A stretch of DNA of 64,000 nucleotides from Microbispora sp. ZYX-F-249 (GTDB lineage Bacteria; Actinomycetota; Actinomycetes; Streptosporangiales; Streptosporangiaceae): assembly GCF_039649665.1 (NCBI RefSeq), contig NZ_JBDJAW010000018.1:1-64000 (forward strand). Direction: 5' to 3'. The notes below the pieces were generated by a model, which was given only the letters and a program-made list of their open reading frames with translations, was not told the DNA's origin and ran no database searches. Shown in pieces: positions 27,994 to 40,508 of the stretch (its first letter is position 1; every line of letters begins with the position of its first letter). Both the position numbers and the translations under genes were made by a program.

Positions 27994-29541
27994 CCGCGTC
28001 GCGGTGATCAGCGCCGCCATCTGGGCGAACCGGTGGAGGGGGAGTTCGAGCGGGGTGGCGTCGAGCGCCCACGGCGCGGCCTCCTCGACGGCCGCCCTGG
28101 CCTGGCGCTTGGTGAGCCCGGCCGTCTCGGTGAGCGTCTCCCGCCAGGTGTTGGCGACCTTCCCGTGCGCGTTGTCCATGATCGTGCGTATCGCGCGGTC
28201 CGGGCCGCCGTCCGGCCGCGCGAGCCGTACGGCGTCGAGCACGTGGCCCGTTTCCCGGGGCGCGACGGTCAGCGCGTAGACGGGGGCCAGCAGCGCGGCC
28301 AGCGCGGCCGGGTCCGTGATCGGACCGGCCGTGAGCACGCGCACGTGCCGGGCGCGGGTCGCGAGCAGCAGGCGGGGCAGCGCCGCCTCCAGCCCGGCCG
28401 GCACGGCGATCGCCACGCGCCCGGGGTCGGCGGCGTACGGCTTGGCCAGCAGGGTGGCGAGCCGGGTGCGCGGCACCTGCGGCAGCAGGCCGCGCGGCCA
28501 GTCGCCGGCGAGCAGGTCCGGCCCGAACGCCGTCACGGCCGCCTCGTCCGGCGGCGCCGCCGGGGCGGACTCGACGGACTGGGGGCCCTGTGTGTAGATG
28601 GCCGTGGCGAGGCGGTCGAGCCGGGAGGCGATCGCCGGCCACGTCTTCGTGGTGGGGCGCAGCACGTACAGGTCCGCCGCGCTGCCGATCGCCTCCGCGC
28701 CGTGATACCGGTTGAAGTGCGGAAATATCGCCTCTTGCAGCAGATTGAGGTCGATGAGGGCTTTCTGCACTTTGAGCGCGAGCATCGGCGTGCGCTCGGA
28801 GGCGCCGTAGGCCACCAGGATGCGTCCCCGGTCGCGGTCGCGCAGGCCCTCGGCGGCGCGGGCCGCGAACAGCCCGATCCCCTCCGGCGTGTACGGCGGG
28901 TCGGTGATCGCGAGGTCGGCCCAGCCGCGCAGCGACGGCGGCAGGCCGAGGCGCAGGTCCGCCCAGCGGGTGCGCACCCCCAGGTCCTGGGCGTCGATGT
29001 ACTCCAGGATGCGGTCGTCGATGTCGGCCACGGCGACCTCGACCTCGGGGTGGACCATCCGCACGGCCAGCGAGGTCAGGTCGTGGTCGCCGACGCACAG
29101 CAGGCGGGCGCCGGGCAGCCAGAACCGCCGCCCCAGCAGCAGGGCGCGGCGCAGCACGGTGTCCGCGGTCGCGGAGACGTGGTCGAGCGCGTGCCGTCCC
29201 CGGGGGGCCTCGGCGATCAGGGTCTCCAGGCGGCCGAGCGTCTCGGCGTGCGCCGCGACCATCTCGGAGACCGGATTCCCAAGACCGGAAATATCCGTAT
29301 CAATTGCGACGTTGTAGCGGTTAACCTGATCGATGGGAATACGGACGCGGTCGCCGCTGTGCTCGAGGGGGAGCGCCCGCAGCAGCGACTCGATCGTCCG
29401 CCGCGACGTCGCGGTCTCCCTGACCAGGTCGGACAGGGTCCACCAGCGGCCGCCGGACAGGAGCGCCAGCGCTCCGCGCAGGCGCAGGCCGTCCACGCCG
29501 GCCTCCGCGAGCAGTTCGTCGATCGCCTCATGACCACTCAT
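27967..29541 (-). CDS. Bis-aminopropyl spermidine synthase-family protein (BpsA homologue)
   Basis: A 524-residue protein. Residues 20-75 form a winged helix (GGRWWTLSDLVRETATSRRTI). The core has the BpsA aminopropyltransferase motifs: GDHDLTS at 151-157, the acidic DIDDRIL at 173-179 and TDPPYTPEGI at 213-222. In Thermococcus, BpsA adds two aminopropyl groups to spermidine to make a branched polyamine, and the GD-D, D-D and DPPY elements line the active site. Here a C-terminal region of about 170 residues beyond the usual ~350-residue archaeal length is added. Substrate in a mesophilic actinobacterium is unknown. The ATG 29541 is chosen with its adjacent -10 box. Confidence 0.8.
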   Translation of the reverse strand: MSGHEAIDELLAEAGVDGLRLRGALALLSGGRWWTLSDLVRETATSRRTIESLLRALPLEHSGDRVRIPIDQVNRYNVAIDTDISGLGNPVSEMVAAHAETLGRLETLIAEAPRGRHALDHVSATADTVLRRALLLGRRFWLPGARLLCVGDHDLTSLAVRMVHPEVEVAVADIDDRILEYIDAQDLGVRTRWADLRLGLPPSLRGWADLAITDPPYTPEGIGLFAARAAEGLRDRDRGRILVAYGASERTPMLALKVQKALIDLNLLQEAIFPHFNRYHGAEAIGSAADLYVLRPTTKTWPAIASRLDRLATAIYTQGPQSVESAPAAPPDEAAVTAFGPDLLAGDWPRGLLPQVPRTRLATLLAKPYAADPGRVAIAVPAGLEAALPRLLLATRARHVRVLTAGPITDPAALAALLAPVYALTVAPRETGHVLDAVRLARPDGGPDRAIRTIMDNAHGKVANTWRETLTETAGLTKRQARAAVEEAAPWALDATPLELPLHRFAQMAALITATRLPGGGEGG

Positions 29542-29547
29542 GCGCAA

Positions 29548-29553
29548 ACCATA
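29548..29553 (-). promoter_or_regulatory. -10 box for leaderless bpsA
   Basis: Minus-strand TATGGT is followed by TTGCGC and the ATG at 29541, a six-base gap with no Shine-Dalgarno. The gltB promoter must lie in the same 159-base divergent region. Confidence 0.45.
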
Positions 29554-29619
29554 TCCACGGCGCTGACCTGTGAAGGTTCGCGAAGCGGACCTGGGGGGCA
29601 CTATTCCGGCAGCGTGTTG

Positions 29620-29625
29620 TAATCT
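29620..29625 (+). promoter_or_regulatory. Possible -10 box for gltB
   Basis: TAATCT lies about 75 bases before the gltB ATG. A GGGAG ribosome site precedes the ATG, so this transcript would have a normal leader. No clear -35 is seen, so the call is weak. Confidence 0.25.
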
Positions 29626-29700
29626 CTAAAGCACTCAACCCGCAGCAGGGCCAGCGTCGTCCCTCTGTTCCACGCAGACGTTGACGACGGGAGTGACTAC

Positions 29701-34227
<4,527 letters not shown>

Positions 34228-34240
34228 GGGGGGTACACCG

Positions 34241-35725
34241 ATGGCTGACCCGAAGGGGTTCCTGACACACGGGCGCGAGCTGCCGGCGCGCCGCCCGGTC
34301 GACGTGCGCATCCGCGACTGGCGCGAGGTCTACGAGGACTTCCCCAAGCCCGCGCTCACCAAGCAGGCGGCCCGCTGCATGGACTGCGGCATCCCGTTCT
34401 GCCACAACGGCTGCCCGCTCGGGAACCTCATCCCCGAGTGGAACGACCTCGTCTACCGCGACGACTGGCGTGAGGCCATCGAGCGGCTGCACGCGACCAA
34501 CAACTTCCCGGAGTTCACCGGCCGTCTGTGCCCGGCGCCGTGCGAGTCGGCGTGCGTGCTCGGCATCAACTCCGACCCCGTGGCGATCAAGCGGGTCGAG
34601 GTCGAGATCGTCGACCGCGCCTTCGCCGAGGGCTGGGTCACGCCGCAGCCGCCCGCCGTGAAGACGGGCCGTAAGGTCGCGGTCGTCGGATCGGGCCCGG
34701 CCGGCCTCGCCGCCGCGCAGCAGCTCACCCGCGCGGGGCACGACGTGGTCGTGTTCGAGCGGGCCGACCGGATCGGCGGGCTGCTCCGCTACGGCATTCC
34801 CGAGTTCAAGATGGAGAAGCGGCACGTCGACCGCCGCATCGCCCAGATGGAGGCCGAGGGCACCGAGTTCCGCACCGGCGTCGACGTCGGCGTGGACGTC
34901 ACGGTGGAGCGGCTCCGCGAGGAGTTCGACGCGGTCGTGCTGGCGGGCGGCGCCACGGCGTGGCGCGACCTGCCGGTGCCCGGCCGCGAGCTCAAGGGCG
35001 TCTACCAAGCGATGGAGTACCTCCCGCCGGCCAACAAGGCGCAGGAGGGCGACTTCCCCGAGTCGCCGATCTCGGCGAAGGGCAAGCACGTCGTCGTGAT
35101 CGGCGGCGGTGACACCGGCGCCGACTGCATCGGCACGGCGATCCGGCAGGGGGCCCTTTCTGTCACCCAGCTGGAGATCATGCCGCGGCCGCCGGCGGCC
35201 CGTCCGGGCAGCCAGCCGTGGCCGACGTACCCGCTGCTGTTCAAGATGGAGAGCGCGCACGAGGAGCTCGAGGCCGGCGCGGGCGACCGCGTGTACGCCG
35301 TGTCCACCACGGAGTTCGCCGGCGACGACGAGGGCAACGTGCGGGCGCTGCGCCTGGTCGAGGTCGAGGGCCCGGCGGCGGGGTTCAAGCCGATCCCCGG
35401 CACCGAGCGGGAGATCCCGGCCGAGCTGGTCACGCTCGCGATGGGCTTCCTCGGCCCGGAGAAGGGCGCGCTGCTGAACGACCTCGCGGCGCTGTCCGGC
35501 GACCCGGAGTCGTTCTTCGACGCCCGGGGCAACGTGGCCAGGAACGCGTCGTACGAGACGTCGGTCGAGGGCGTGTTCGCGGCCGGCGACATGGGCCGGG
35601 GCCAGTCGCTGATCGTGTGGGCGATCGCCGAGGGCCGGTCGGCGGCGGCGGCGGTCGACCGCTACCTGAGCGGGCGGACCGTCCTGCCCGTTCCCATTCC
35701 GCCGACGGCGCGGCCTCTCGTCTGA
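34241..35725 (+). CDS. gltD: Glutamate synthase, small (beta) subunit
   Basis: A 494-residue FAD and NADPH-binding electron-input subunit. The N-terminal 4Fe-4S cysteines are in CMDCGIPFCHNGCP (46, 49, 54, 58) and CPAPCESAC. The FAD dinucleotide fold is VAVVGSGPAGLAAAQ, the NAD(P)H fold is VVVIGGGDTGADC, and the C-terminal GVFAAGDMGRGQSLIVWAI closes the FAD site. GGGGGG precedes the ATG. A strong hairpin follows the stop, ending the gltBD operon. Confidence 0.97.
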   Translation: MADPKGFLTHGRELPARRPVDVRIRDWREVYEDFPKPALTKQAARCMDCGIPFCHNGCPLGNLIPEWNDLVYRDDWREAIERLHATNNFPEFTGRLCPAPCESACVLGINSDPVAIKRVEVEIVDRAFAEGWVTPQPPAVKTGRKVAVVGSGPAGLAAAQQLTRAGHDVVVFERADRIGGLLRYGIPEFKMEKRHVDRRIAQMEAEGTEFRTGVDVGVDVTVERLREEFDAVVLAGGATAWRDLPVPGRELKGVYQAMEYLPPANKAQEGDFPESPISAKGKHVVVIGGGDTGADCIGTAIRQGALSVTQLEIMPRPPAARPGSQPWPTYPLLFKMESAHEELEAGAGDRVYAVSTTEFAGDDEGNVRALRLVEVEGPAAGFKPIPGTEREIPAELVTLAMGFLGPEKGALLNDLAALSGDPESFFDARGNVARNASYETSVEGVFAAGDMGRGQSLIVWAIAEGRSAAAAVDRYLSGRTVLPVPIPPTARPLV

Positions 35726-35739
35726 GAGATGTATCCGGC

Positions 35740-35770
35740 GGCCGTGGTCCCAGGGGATCGGACCACGGCC
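35740..35770 (+). terminator. Terminator of gltBD
   Basis: An 11-base stem GGCCGTGGTCC / GGACCACGGCC with loop CAGGGGATC, extended by CCGG/CCGG outside a mismatch, 15 bases after the gltD stop and followed by a short T-containing stretch. Confidence 0.8.
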
Positions 35771-35904
35771 GTCCGGCTTTGAGGGGATAAAACGGGCATA
35801 TCCCTGTTCGGTAGTCGGCTTGCGAGCGTGCGCGGCTGCCGGGAGGATGCTTCAGCCCGGATCGAGGGGCCCCGGCACCGGGGGCCCGCAACCGAGGAGG
35901 ATCG

Positions 35905-37542
35905 TTGTACGCACGGGGGCGGCTCGCCGGGGCCATCATGTCCATCACGCTGCTCGGCGGGCTGGGGGCCGCGGGCCTGCAGGGGACCGCGACCGCGTCC
36001 GAGCCTTCGCAGGACTACCTGGTCTTCTACACCGACGGCGGCCGGGCCGCCGCGCAGCGGGCGGTCGAGGCGGCCGGAGGCACGGTGCGGGGGCGGGACG
36101 ACAAGCTCGGCTACCTCGTCGTGCGCGCGTCAGACCCGGTGAAGATCGGCGCCGACCCCTCCGTGGTCGGCGTCACGCTCGACCGTCCCGTCGGCAAGGC
36201 CGCGGACGTGCCCGCCTCGGCCGGCGCGCGGGCCGCCGGGACGGGCGTGGCGGACATCGGGAAGGCGCCCGGCGGCGACCCCCTGTCGGACCGCCAGTGG
36301 GACATGAAGATGATCGGCGCCACGCCCAATGGCTCGTACGCCAAGGCCCGGGGCAGCCACAAGGTGCTCGTGGGCGTCATCGACACCGGGATCGACGGCA
36401 AGCACCCCGACATCGCGCCGAACTTCGACCGGGCGCTGAGCCGCAACTTCGTGATCGACCAGCCCACCGACGAGAACGGCAAGAAGCTCGACGGGCCCTG
36501 CGAGCACAAGGGCTGCAAGGACCCGGCGGACGTCGACGACGACGGCCACGGCACCCACGTCGCGAGCACGATCGGCTCGCCGATCAACGGCCTCGGCGTC
36601 AGCGGGGTCGCCCCCGACGTCTCGCTGGTCAACCTCCGCGCCGGCACCGACTCGGGCTTCTTCTTCCTCAAGCCCACCATGGACGCCCTGGAGTACGCCG
36701 CCGACGTCGGCGTCGACGTGGTCAACATGAGCTTCTACGTCGACCCCTGGACGTTCAACTGCGCGAACAACCCCAGCGACACGCCCAGGGAGCGGCTGGA
36801 GCAGCGGGCGATCCTGGAGGGGATGCGCCGGGCGGTCAAGTACGCCCGCGCGCACGGCGTCACGCTGGTCACGGCCATCGGCAACGCCGGCGGCGACCTC
36901 GGCAAGCCGAAGACGGACACCACCAGCCCGGACTTCCCGCGCGGGGCGGAGAAGAAGCGGCCCATCGACAACACCTGCCTCAACGTCCCCGCAGAGCTCG
37001 ACGGCGTCATCTCCGTGTCGTCGGTCGGCCCCAGCGGGCGCAAGGCGGGATACTCCGACTACGGCGTCGAGCAGACCGACATCGCCGCGCCGGGCGGCGA
37101 CATGTTCGACGGCGGCACCGATCTCAAGGGCGCGACCCGGGAGATCCTGGCCGCCGCCCCCGAGCACGTCCTGCGCGCAAAGGGCCTCCTGTTCGCGAAC
37201 GGCAAGCCGAAGACGGCCTCGGTCGTCCGCGACTGCCAGGGCGGCAGATGCGCCTACTACCAGTACATGGAGGGCACGTCCATGGCGGCGCCGCACGTCA
37301 CCGGCGTGGCGGCGTTGATCATCGGCCGGTTCGGCAAGCCGGGCAAGGGCGGGCTCCAGATGGACCCCGCGCAGGTGGAGCGCCTGCTGTACGCGACGGC
37401 GATCCCGAAGGGCTGCCCCACGCCGCGGGCCTACCGCTACGGCACCGGCGAGACCGCGGTCTGCGAGGGGCCCACGGACAAGAACGGGTTCTTCGGCCAC
37501 GGGCTGGTCGACGCCGCCCGGGCCGCCACCGTCTCGCCCTGA
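35905..37542 (+). CDS. Secreted S8 (subtilisin-family) serine protease
   Basis: A 545-residue exported protease. The start is taken as TTG 35905 because a perfect GAGGAGG lies four bases upstream; an ATG 11 codons later would cut the signal peptide. The signal peptide ends near ATAS (residue 32). A short inhibitor-I9-like propeptide (DYLVFYTDGG...RAAAQRAVEAAGG) follows. The catalytic triad is Asp160 (VIDTGID), His215 (DGHGTHVAS) and Ser459 (EGTSMAAPH), with the oxyanion region in AIGNAGGD. Paired cysteines (CEHKGC, DCQGGRC, CPTP/CEG) suggest disulfide stabilisation. It stands alone, so the substrate is open. Confidence 0.92.
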   Translation: MYARGRLAGAIMSITLLGGLGAAGLQGTATASEPSQDYLVFYTDGGRAAAQRAVEAAGGTVRGRDDKLGYLVVRASDPVKIGADPSVVGVTLDRPVGKAADVPASAGARAAGTGVADIGKAPGGDPLSDRQWDMKMIGATPNGSYAKARGSHKVLVGVIDTGIDGKHPDIAPNFDRALSRNFVIDQPTDENGKKLDGPCEHKGCKDPADVDDDGHGTHVASTIGSPINGLGVSGVAPDVSLVNLRAGTDSGFFFLKPTMDALEYAADVGVDVVNMSFYVDPWTFNCANNPSDTPRERLEQRAILEGMRRAVKYARAHGVTLVTAIGNAGGDLGKPKTDTTSPDFPRGAEKKRPIDNTCLNVPAELDGVISVSSVGPSGRKAGYSDYGVEQTDIAAPGGDMFDGGTDLKGATREILAAAPEHVLRAKGLLFANGKPKTASVVRDCQGGRCAYYQYMEGTSMAAPHVTGVAALIIGRFGKPGKGGLQMDPAQVERLLYATAIPKGCPTPRAYRYGTGETAVCEGPTDKNGFFGHGLVDAARAATVSP

Positions 37543-37648
37543 GCCTTTCCCGGGTACACACACTCGATCTGAGTACGCGCCTGAGTAACGCGCCGGATGC
37601 CCCGGCGGGCCGCGGCGGCCTACCCTCCTTCGCGGAGGAGGGCAGATC

Positions 37649-38065
37649 ATGATCTACCGGCTCGTCTGGCAGGCCACGATGGTGGCGCATTTCCTCGTCA
37701 TCGCCTACATCGCCCTGGGCGGCTTCCTCGCCTGGCTGCGGCCCCGGCTGATCTGGCCGCACCTCGGGCTGTGCGCCTGGGGGCTGGTGCAGCTCGCCGG
37801 GCTCGTGGAGTGCCCGCTGACCGCGCTGGAGAACTGGGGGCGGGCCGGGGCGGGGGAGCGCGGCCTGCTGCCCGGCGGCTTCATCGACACCTACATCGAG
37901 GGCGTCGTCTACCCGGAGGCGTACGTCACGCACGTGCGGCTGGCCGTGATCGCCGTCGTGCTCGCCTCCTGGGCCGGTCTCGCGGTCAGGATCCGCCGAC
38001 GCCGCACACGTCCTGCGCGTACGACAGGAACGTCCGCTGCACCGGAGCCGGAGGCGTCGCGATGA
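37649..38065 (+). CDS. DUF2784 membrane protein
   Basis: A 138-residue protein with four hydrophobic segments (residues about 7-28, 36-55, 72-90 and 96-112). The DUF2784 landmarks are WQATMVAHFLVIAYIALGGFLAW, CPLTALENW and GFIDTYIEGVVYPE. GGAGGAGGG lies eight bases before the ATG. Its last 80 bases overlap the 3' end of the convergent lipoprotein gene. No function is established for the family; the CPLT..E and YP motifs are conserved. Confidence 0.85.
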   Translation: MIYRLVWQATMVAHFLVIAYIALGGFLAWLRPRLIWPHLGLCAWGLVQLAGLVECPLTALENWGRAGAGERGLLPGGFIDTYIEGVVYPEAYVTHVRLAVIAVVLASWAGLAVRIRRRRTRPARTTGTSAAPEPEASR

Positions 38066-38840
38066 GATAGCGCCTCTCTCCGCCGCCCACGATCCCGTAG
38101 ACGGGGAACAGGTAGGCCTTCTTGGCCTCGGCGAAGGCGTGCCAGTCGCAGCGCATCGGGGTGACCTCCACGGGGATCTCCAGCCGCGTGGCGTCCGCCG
38201 GGAGCACCGCCACCGGCCGGCGCTTCCCCGAGCGGGGGAACAGCGTGTAGTGCGTGGTGGCGCCGAGATCGTCGATCGTGACCGGCTCCGATCCGCCCTT
38301 CCTGGTGACGACGAGGTTCCCGTGGAGGGCCCGGCCCGCCCGGGTCCACGTGTCCCCGAACGTCACGTCCACCGACCGGCGCAGGATGTACGCCCCGCAC
38401 TCGGCCTTCACCAGGCCGTCCAGGGTGGGATCGGGGTGGCGGACCGGGAACTCCACCTTGCGCGGGGGTCCGCCGGCGACCTGGATGTGCGCGACCACCG
38501 TGGCGGGCTTGACCGGCGGGATCGCCGCCGGGTCGCAGCGCGCCTCGCCGTACGGGATCCGCAGGTCCGTGCGCGGCGTCCTGCCGAGAGTGGTGTCCAC
38601 GCGGGCCGGCGGGAGCGTCGCGAACGAGCCGGTGACCAGCTGGACGTCCAGGAACCGCACCGGCGTCGTGGTGTCGTTGCGCACGGAGACTTCCAGCGCG
38701 TGGGACGCCTCGTCGCTGCGCCATTGGTTGAGCGACACCGAAACGCCCGTCGGCGGGGCCGCCGATTCGGTACCCTGGCCTCCGCACGCGGCCAGGGTGA
38801 ACAGCGCCGTTATTACCCCCCAGGTCCGGGTACGTCCCAT
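37986..38840 (-). CDS. Hypothetical lipoprotein
   Basis: A 284-residue protein starting MGRTRTWGVITALFTLAAC, a short signal with lipobox TLAAC at residue 19, hence a lipidated exported protein. The rest has beta-rich alternating segments and four further cysteines (ARCDP, AECGAY, MRCDW and DVCGVG), likely two disulfides. I do not recognise a family. ATG 38840 is preferred over a TTG three codons earlier because a -10 hexamer lies eight bases upstream and there is no ribosome site. Its tail overlaps DUF2784 by 80 bases. Confidence 0.75.
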   Translation of the reverse strand: MGRTRTWGVITALFTLAACGGQGTESAAPPTGVSVSLNQWRSDEASHALEVSVRNDTTTPVRFLDVQLVTGSFATLPPARVDTTLGRTPRTDLRIPYGEARCDPAAIPPVKPATVVAHIQVAGGPPRKVEFPVRHPDPTLDGLVKAECGAYILRRSVDVTFGDTWTRAGRALHGNLVVTRKGGSEPVTIDDLGATTHYTLFPRSGKRRPVAVLPADATRLEIPVEVTPMRCDWHAFAEAKKAYLFPVYGIVGGGERRYLIATPPAPVQRTFLSYAQDVCGVGGS

Positions 38841-38848
38841 GGCTGCCA

Positions 38849-38854
38849 AGGCTA
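38849..38854 (-). promoter_or_regulatory. -10 box for the leaderless lipoprotein gene
   Basis: Minus-strand TAGCCT lies eight bases before the ATG at 38840, with no Shine-Dalgarno between them. Confidence 0.4.
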
Positions 38855-38935
38855 GGGCACGCGGATGATCGCGTGAAGTGTCTGAACATCAGGCGACGGC
38901 TGTGTGCGCCGTCACTGCAAGTGGTCTGTACCAAT

Positions 38936-38941
38936 TAGGGT
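38936..38941 (+). promoter_or_regulatory. -10 box for leaderless pyk
   Basis: TAGGGT followed by six bases and the GTG start of pyruvate kinase, with no ribosome site. The divergent lipoprotein promoter lies about 90 bases away. Confidence 0.5.
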
Positions 38942-38947
38942 AGTGCT

Positions 38948-40378
38948 GTGAGTCGTCGAGCAAAGATCGTCTGTACCCTCGGGCCCGCCACCTCCTCGCC
39001 GGAGCGCCTACGCGAGCTCATCAAGGCGGGCATGAACGTCGCCCGTTTCAACCTCTCGCACGGCAGCCACGAGCTGCACAAGGAGGTGTTCGACCGGGTC
39101 AGGGCCGCCGCCGACGAGCTGGGCTGCGCCGTCGGCGTCCTCGCCGACCTGCAGGGGCCCAAGATTCGTGTCGGCCGCTTCGCCTCCGGCCCCGTACGGC
39201 TCGGCTACGGCGACGTCTTCACCATCACCACCGAGGACGTCCCCGGCGACCGGGACATCGTCTCCACCACGTACTCGGGCCTGCCGGGCGACGTCAAGCC
39301 CGGTGACACGATCCTGGTGGACGACGGCCGGCTGAACCTCGAGGTGACCGCGGTCGAGGGGCCGCGCGTCGTCACCCGCGTCGTCATCGGCGGCATGATC
39401 TCGGACAACAAGGGCCTCAACCTCCCCGGCGTCGCCGTCAGCGCCCCCGCGCTCACGGACAAGGACGAGGAGGACCTGCGCTGGGCGCTGCGCACCGGCT
39501 TCGACATGATCGCTCTGTCGTTCGTCCGGTCGCCGGACGACGCCGCGCTCGTCCACGCGATCATGGAGGAGGAGGGCGTCAGGCTCCCGCTCCTCGCCAA
39601 GATCGAGAAGCCGCAGGCCGTCGACCGTCTCGAGGAGATCGTCGACGCCTTCGACGGCGTGATGGTCGCCCGCGGCGACCTCGGCGTCGAACTGCCGCTG
39701 GAGCAGGTGCCGATCGTCCAGCGCCGCATCATCGAGCTGTGCCGGGAGAAGGCCCACCCGGTCATCGTGGCCACCCAGATGCTCGACTCGATGATGAGCG
39801 CCCCCAGGCCGACCCGCGCCGAGGCGTCCGACGTCGCGTACGCGGTGATGGACGGAGCGGACGCGGTGATGCTGTCCGGCGAGACCTCGGTGGGCACCTA
39901 TCCCATCGAGTCGGTCGCCACGATGGCCCGCATCGCGGTCGCCGCGGAGGGCACCTACCTGCAGGCCACCCACACCCTGGAGCGCCTGCCGGAGACGACC
40001 GGCGGCGCCATCGCCCGCGCCGCGGCCGAGGTCGGCGCGATCGTCAACGCCAAGGCCCTGGTGGCCTTCACTATGTCCGGCGAGACCGCCCGGCGGCTGG
40101 CCCGCTACCGCTCGCCGATCCCGCTGCTGGCGTTCACCTCCAACCCGCTGGTGCGCGGCCAGCTCGCGCTGACGTGGGGCGTGGAGACCTTCGAGGTGCC
40201 GTTCGTCCACCACACCGACGACATGGTCCGCCAGGTGGAGGCCTCGCTGCTGTCGCTCGGCGTCTGCGAGAAGGGCGACAAGATCGTCGTCGTGGCCGGC
40301 TCGCCGCCCGGCAACCACGGCTCCACCAACTCGCTGCGCGTCCACACCATCGGGTCGGCGGTCGCCCACCCGCGCTGA
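38948..40378 (+). CDS. pyk: Pyruvate kinase
   Basis: A 476-residue glycolytic enzyme transferring phosphate from phosphoenolpyruvate to ADP. It shows KIVCTLGPATSS, MNVARFNLSHG, the active-site LLAKIEKPQAV, MVARGDLGVELP and ATQMLDSMM, and an MLSGETSVG segment before the C-terminal allosteric domain. The start is GTG 38948. Complete in length. It stands upstream of an ABC exporter pair but a strong hairpin separates them, so it is probably monocistronic. Confidence 0.97.
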   Translation: MSRRAKIVCTLGPATSSPERLRELIKAGMNVARFNLSHGSHELHKEVFDRVRAAADELGCAVGVLADLQGPKIRVGRFASGPVRLGYGDVFTITTEDVPGDRDIVSTTYSGLPGDVKPGDTILVDDGRLNLEVTAVEGPRVVTRVVIGGMISDNKGLNLPGVAVSAPALTDKDEEDLRWALRTGFDMIALSFVRSPDDAALVHAIMEEEGVRLPLLAKIEKPQAVDRLEEIVDAFDGVMVARGDLGVELPLEQVPIVQRRIIELCREKAHPVIVATQMLDSMMSAPRPTRAEASDVAYAVMDGADAVMLSGETSVGTYPIESVATMARIAVAAEGTYLQATHTLERLPETTGGAIARAAAEVGAIVNAKALVAFTMSGETARRLARYRSPIPLLAFTSNPLVRGQLALTWGVETFEVPFVHHTDDMVRQVEASLLSLGVCEKGDKIVVVAGSPPGNHGSTNSLRVHTIGSAVAHPR

Positions 40379-40385
40379 GGCGGCT

Positions 40386-40409
40386 CCGCCGGGCTGTGAC
40401 ACCCGGCGG
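40386..40409 (+). terminator. Terminator of pyk
   Basis: CCGCCGGG / CCCGGCGG with loop CTGTGACA, an 8-base GC stem starting eight bases after the pyk stop. An A-rich stretch follows rather than a T-tract. Confidence 0.7.
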
Positions 40410-40508
40410 CGGGCGAAAAGCCCTTGAAGGCGCGGCGCCCTTCGACGGAGCATGGCAGGAGCGAGTCGTCCTGTCCTGTCAGACGCCGGAGGAGCGCTGC
40501 GCCCGTTG

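Noticed and set aside
37569-37593. Two tandem CTGAGTAACGCGC-like units after the subtilisin gene
   Set aside because: Imperfect and without a matching promoter or hairpin; probably chance duplication.
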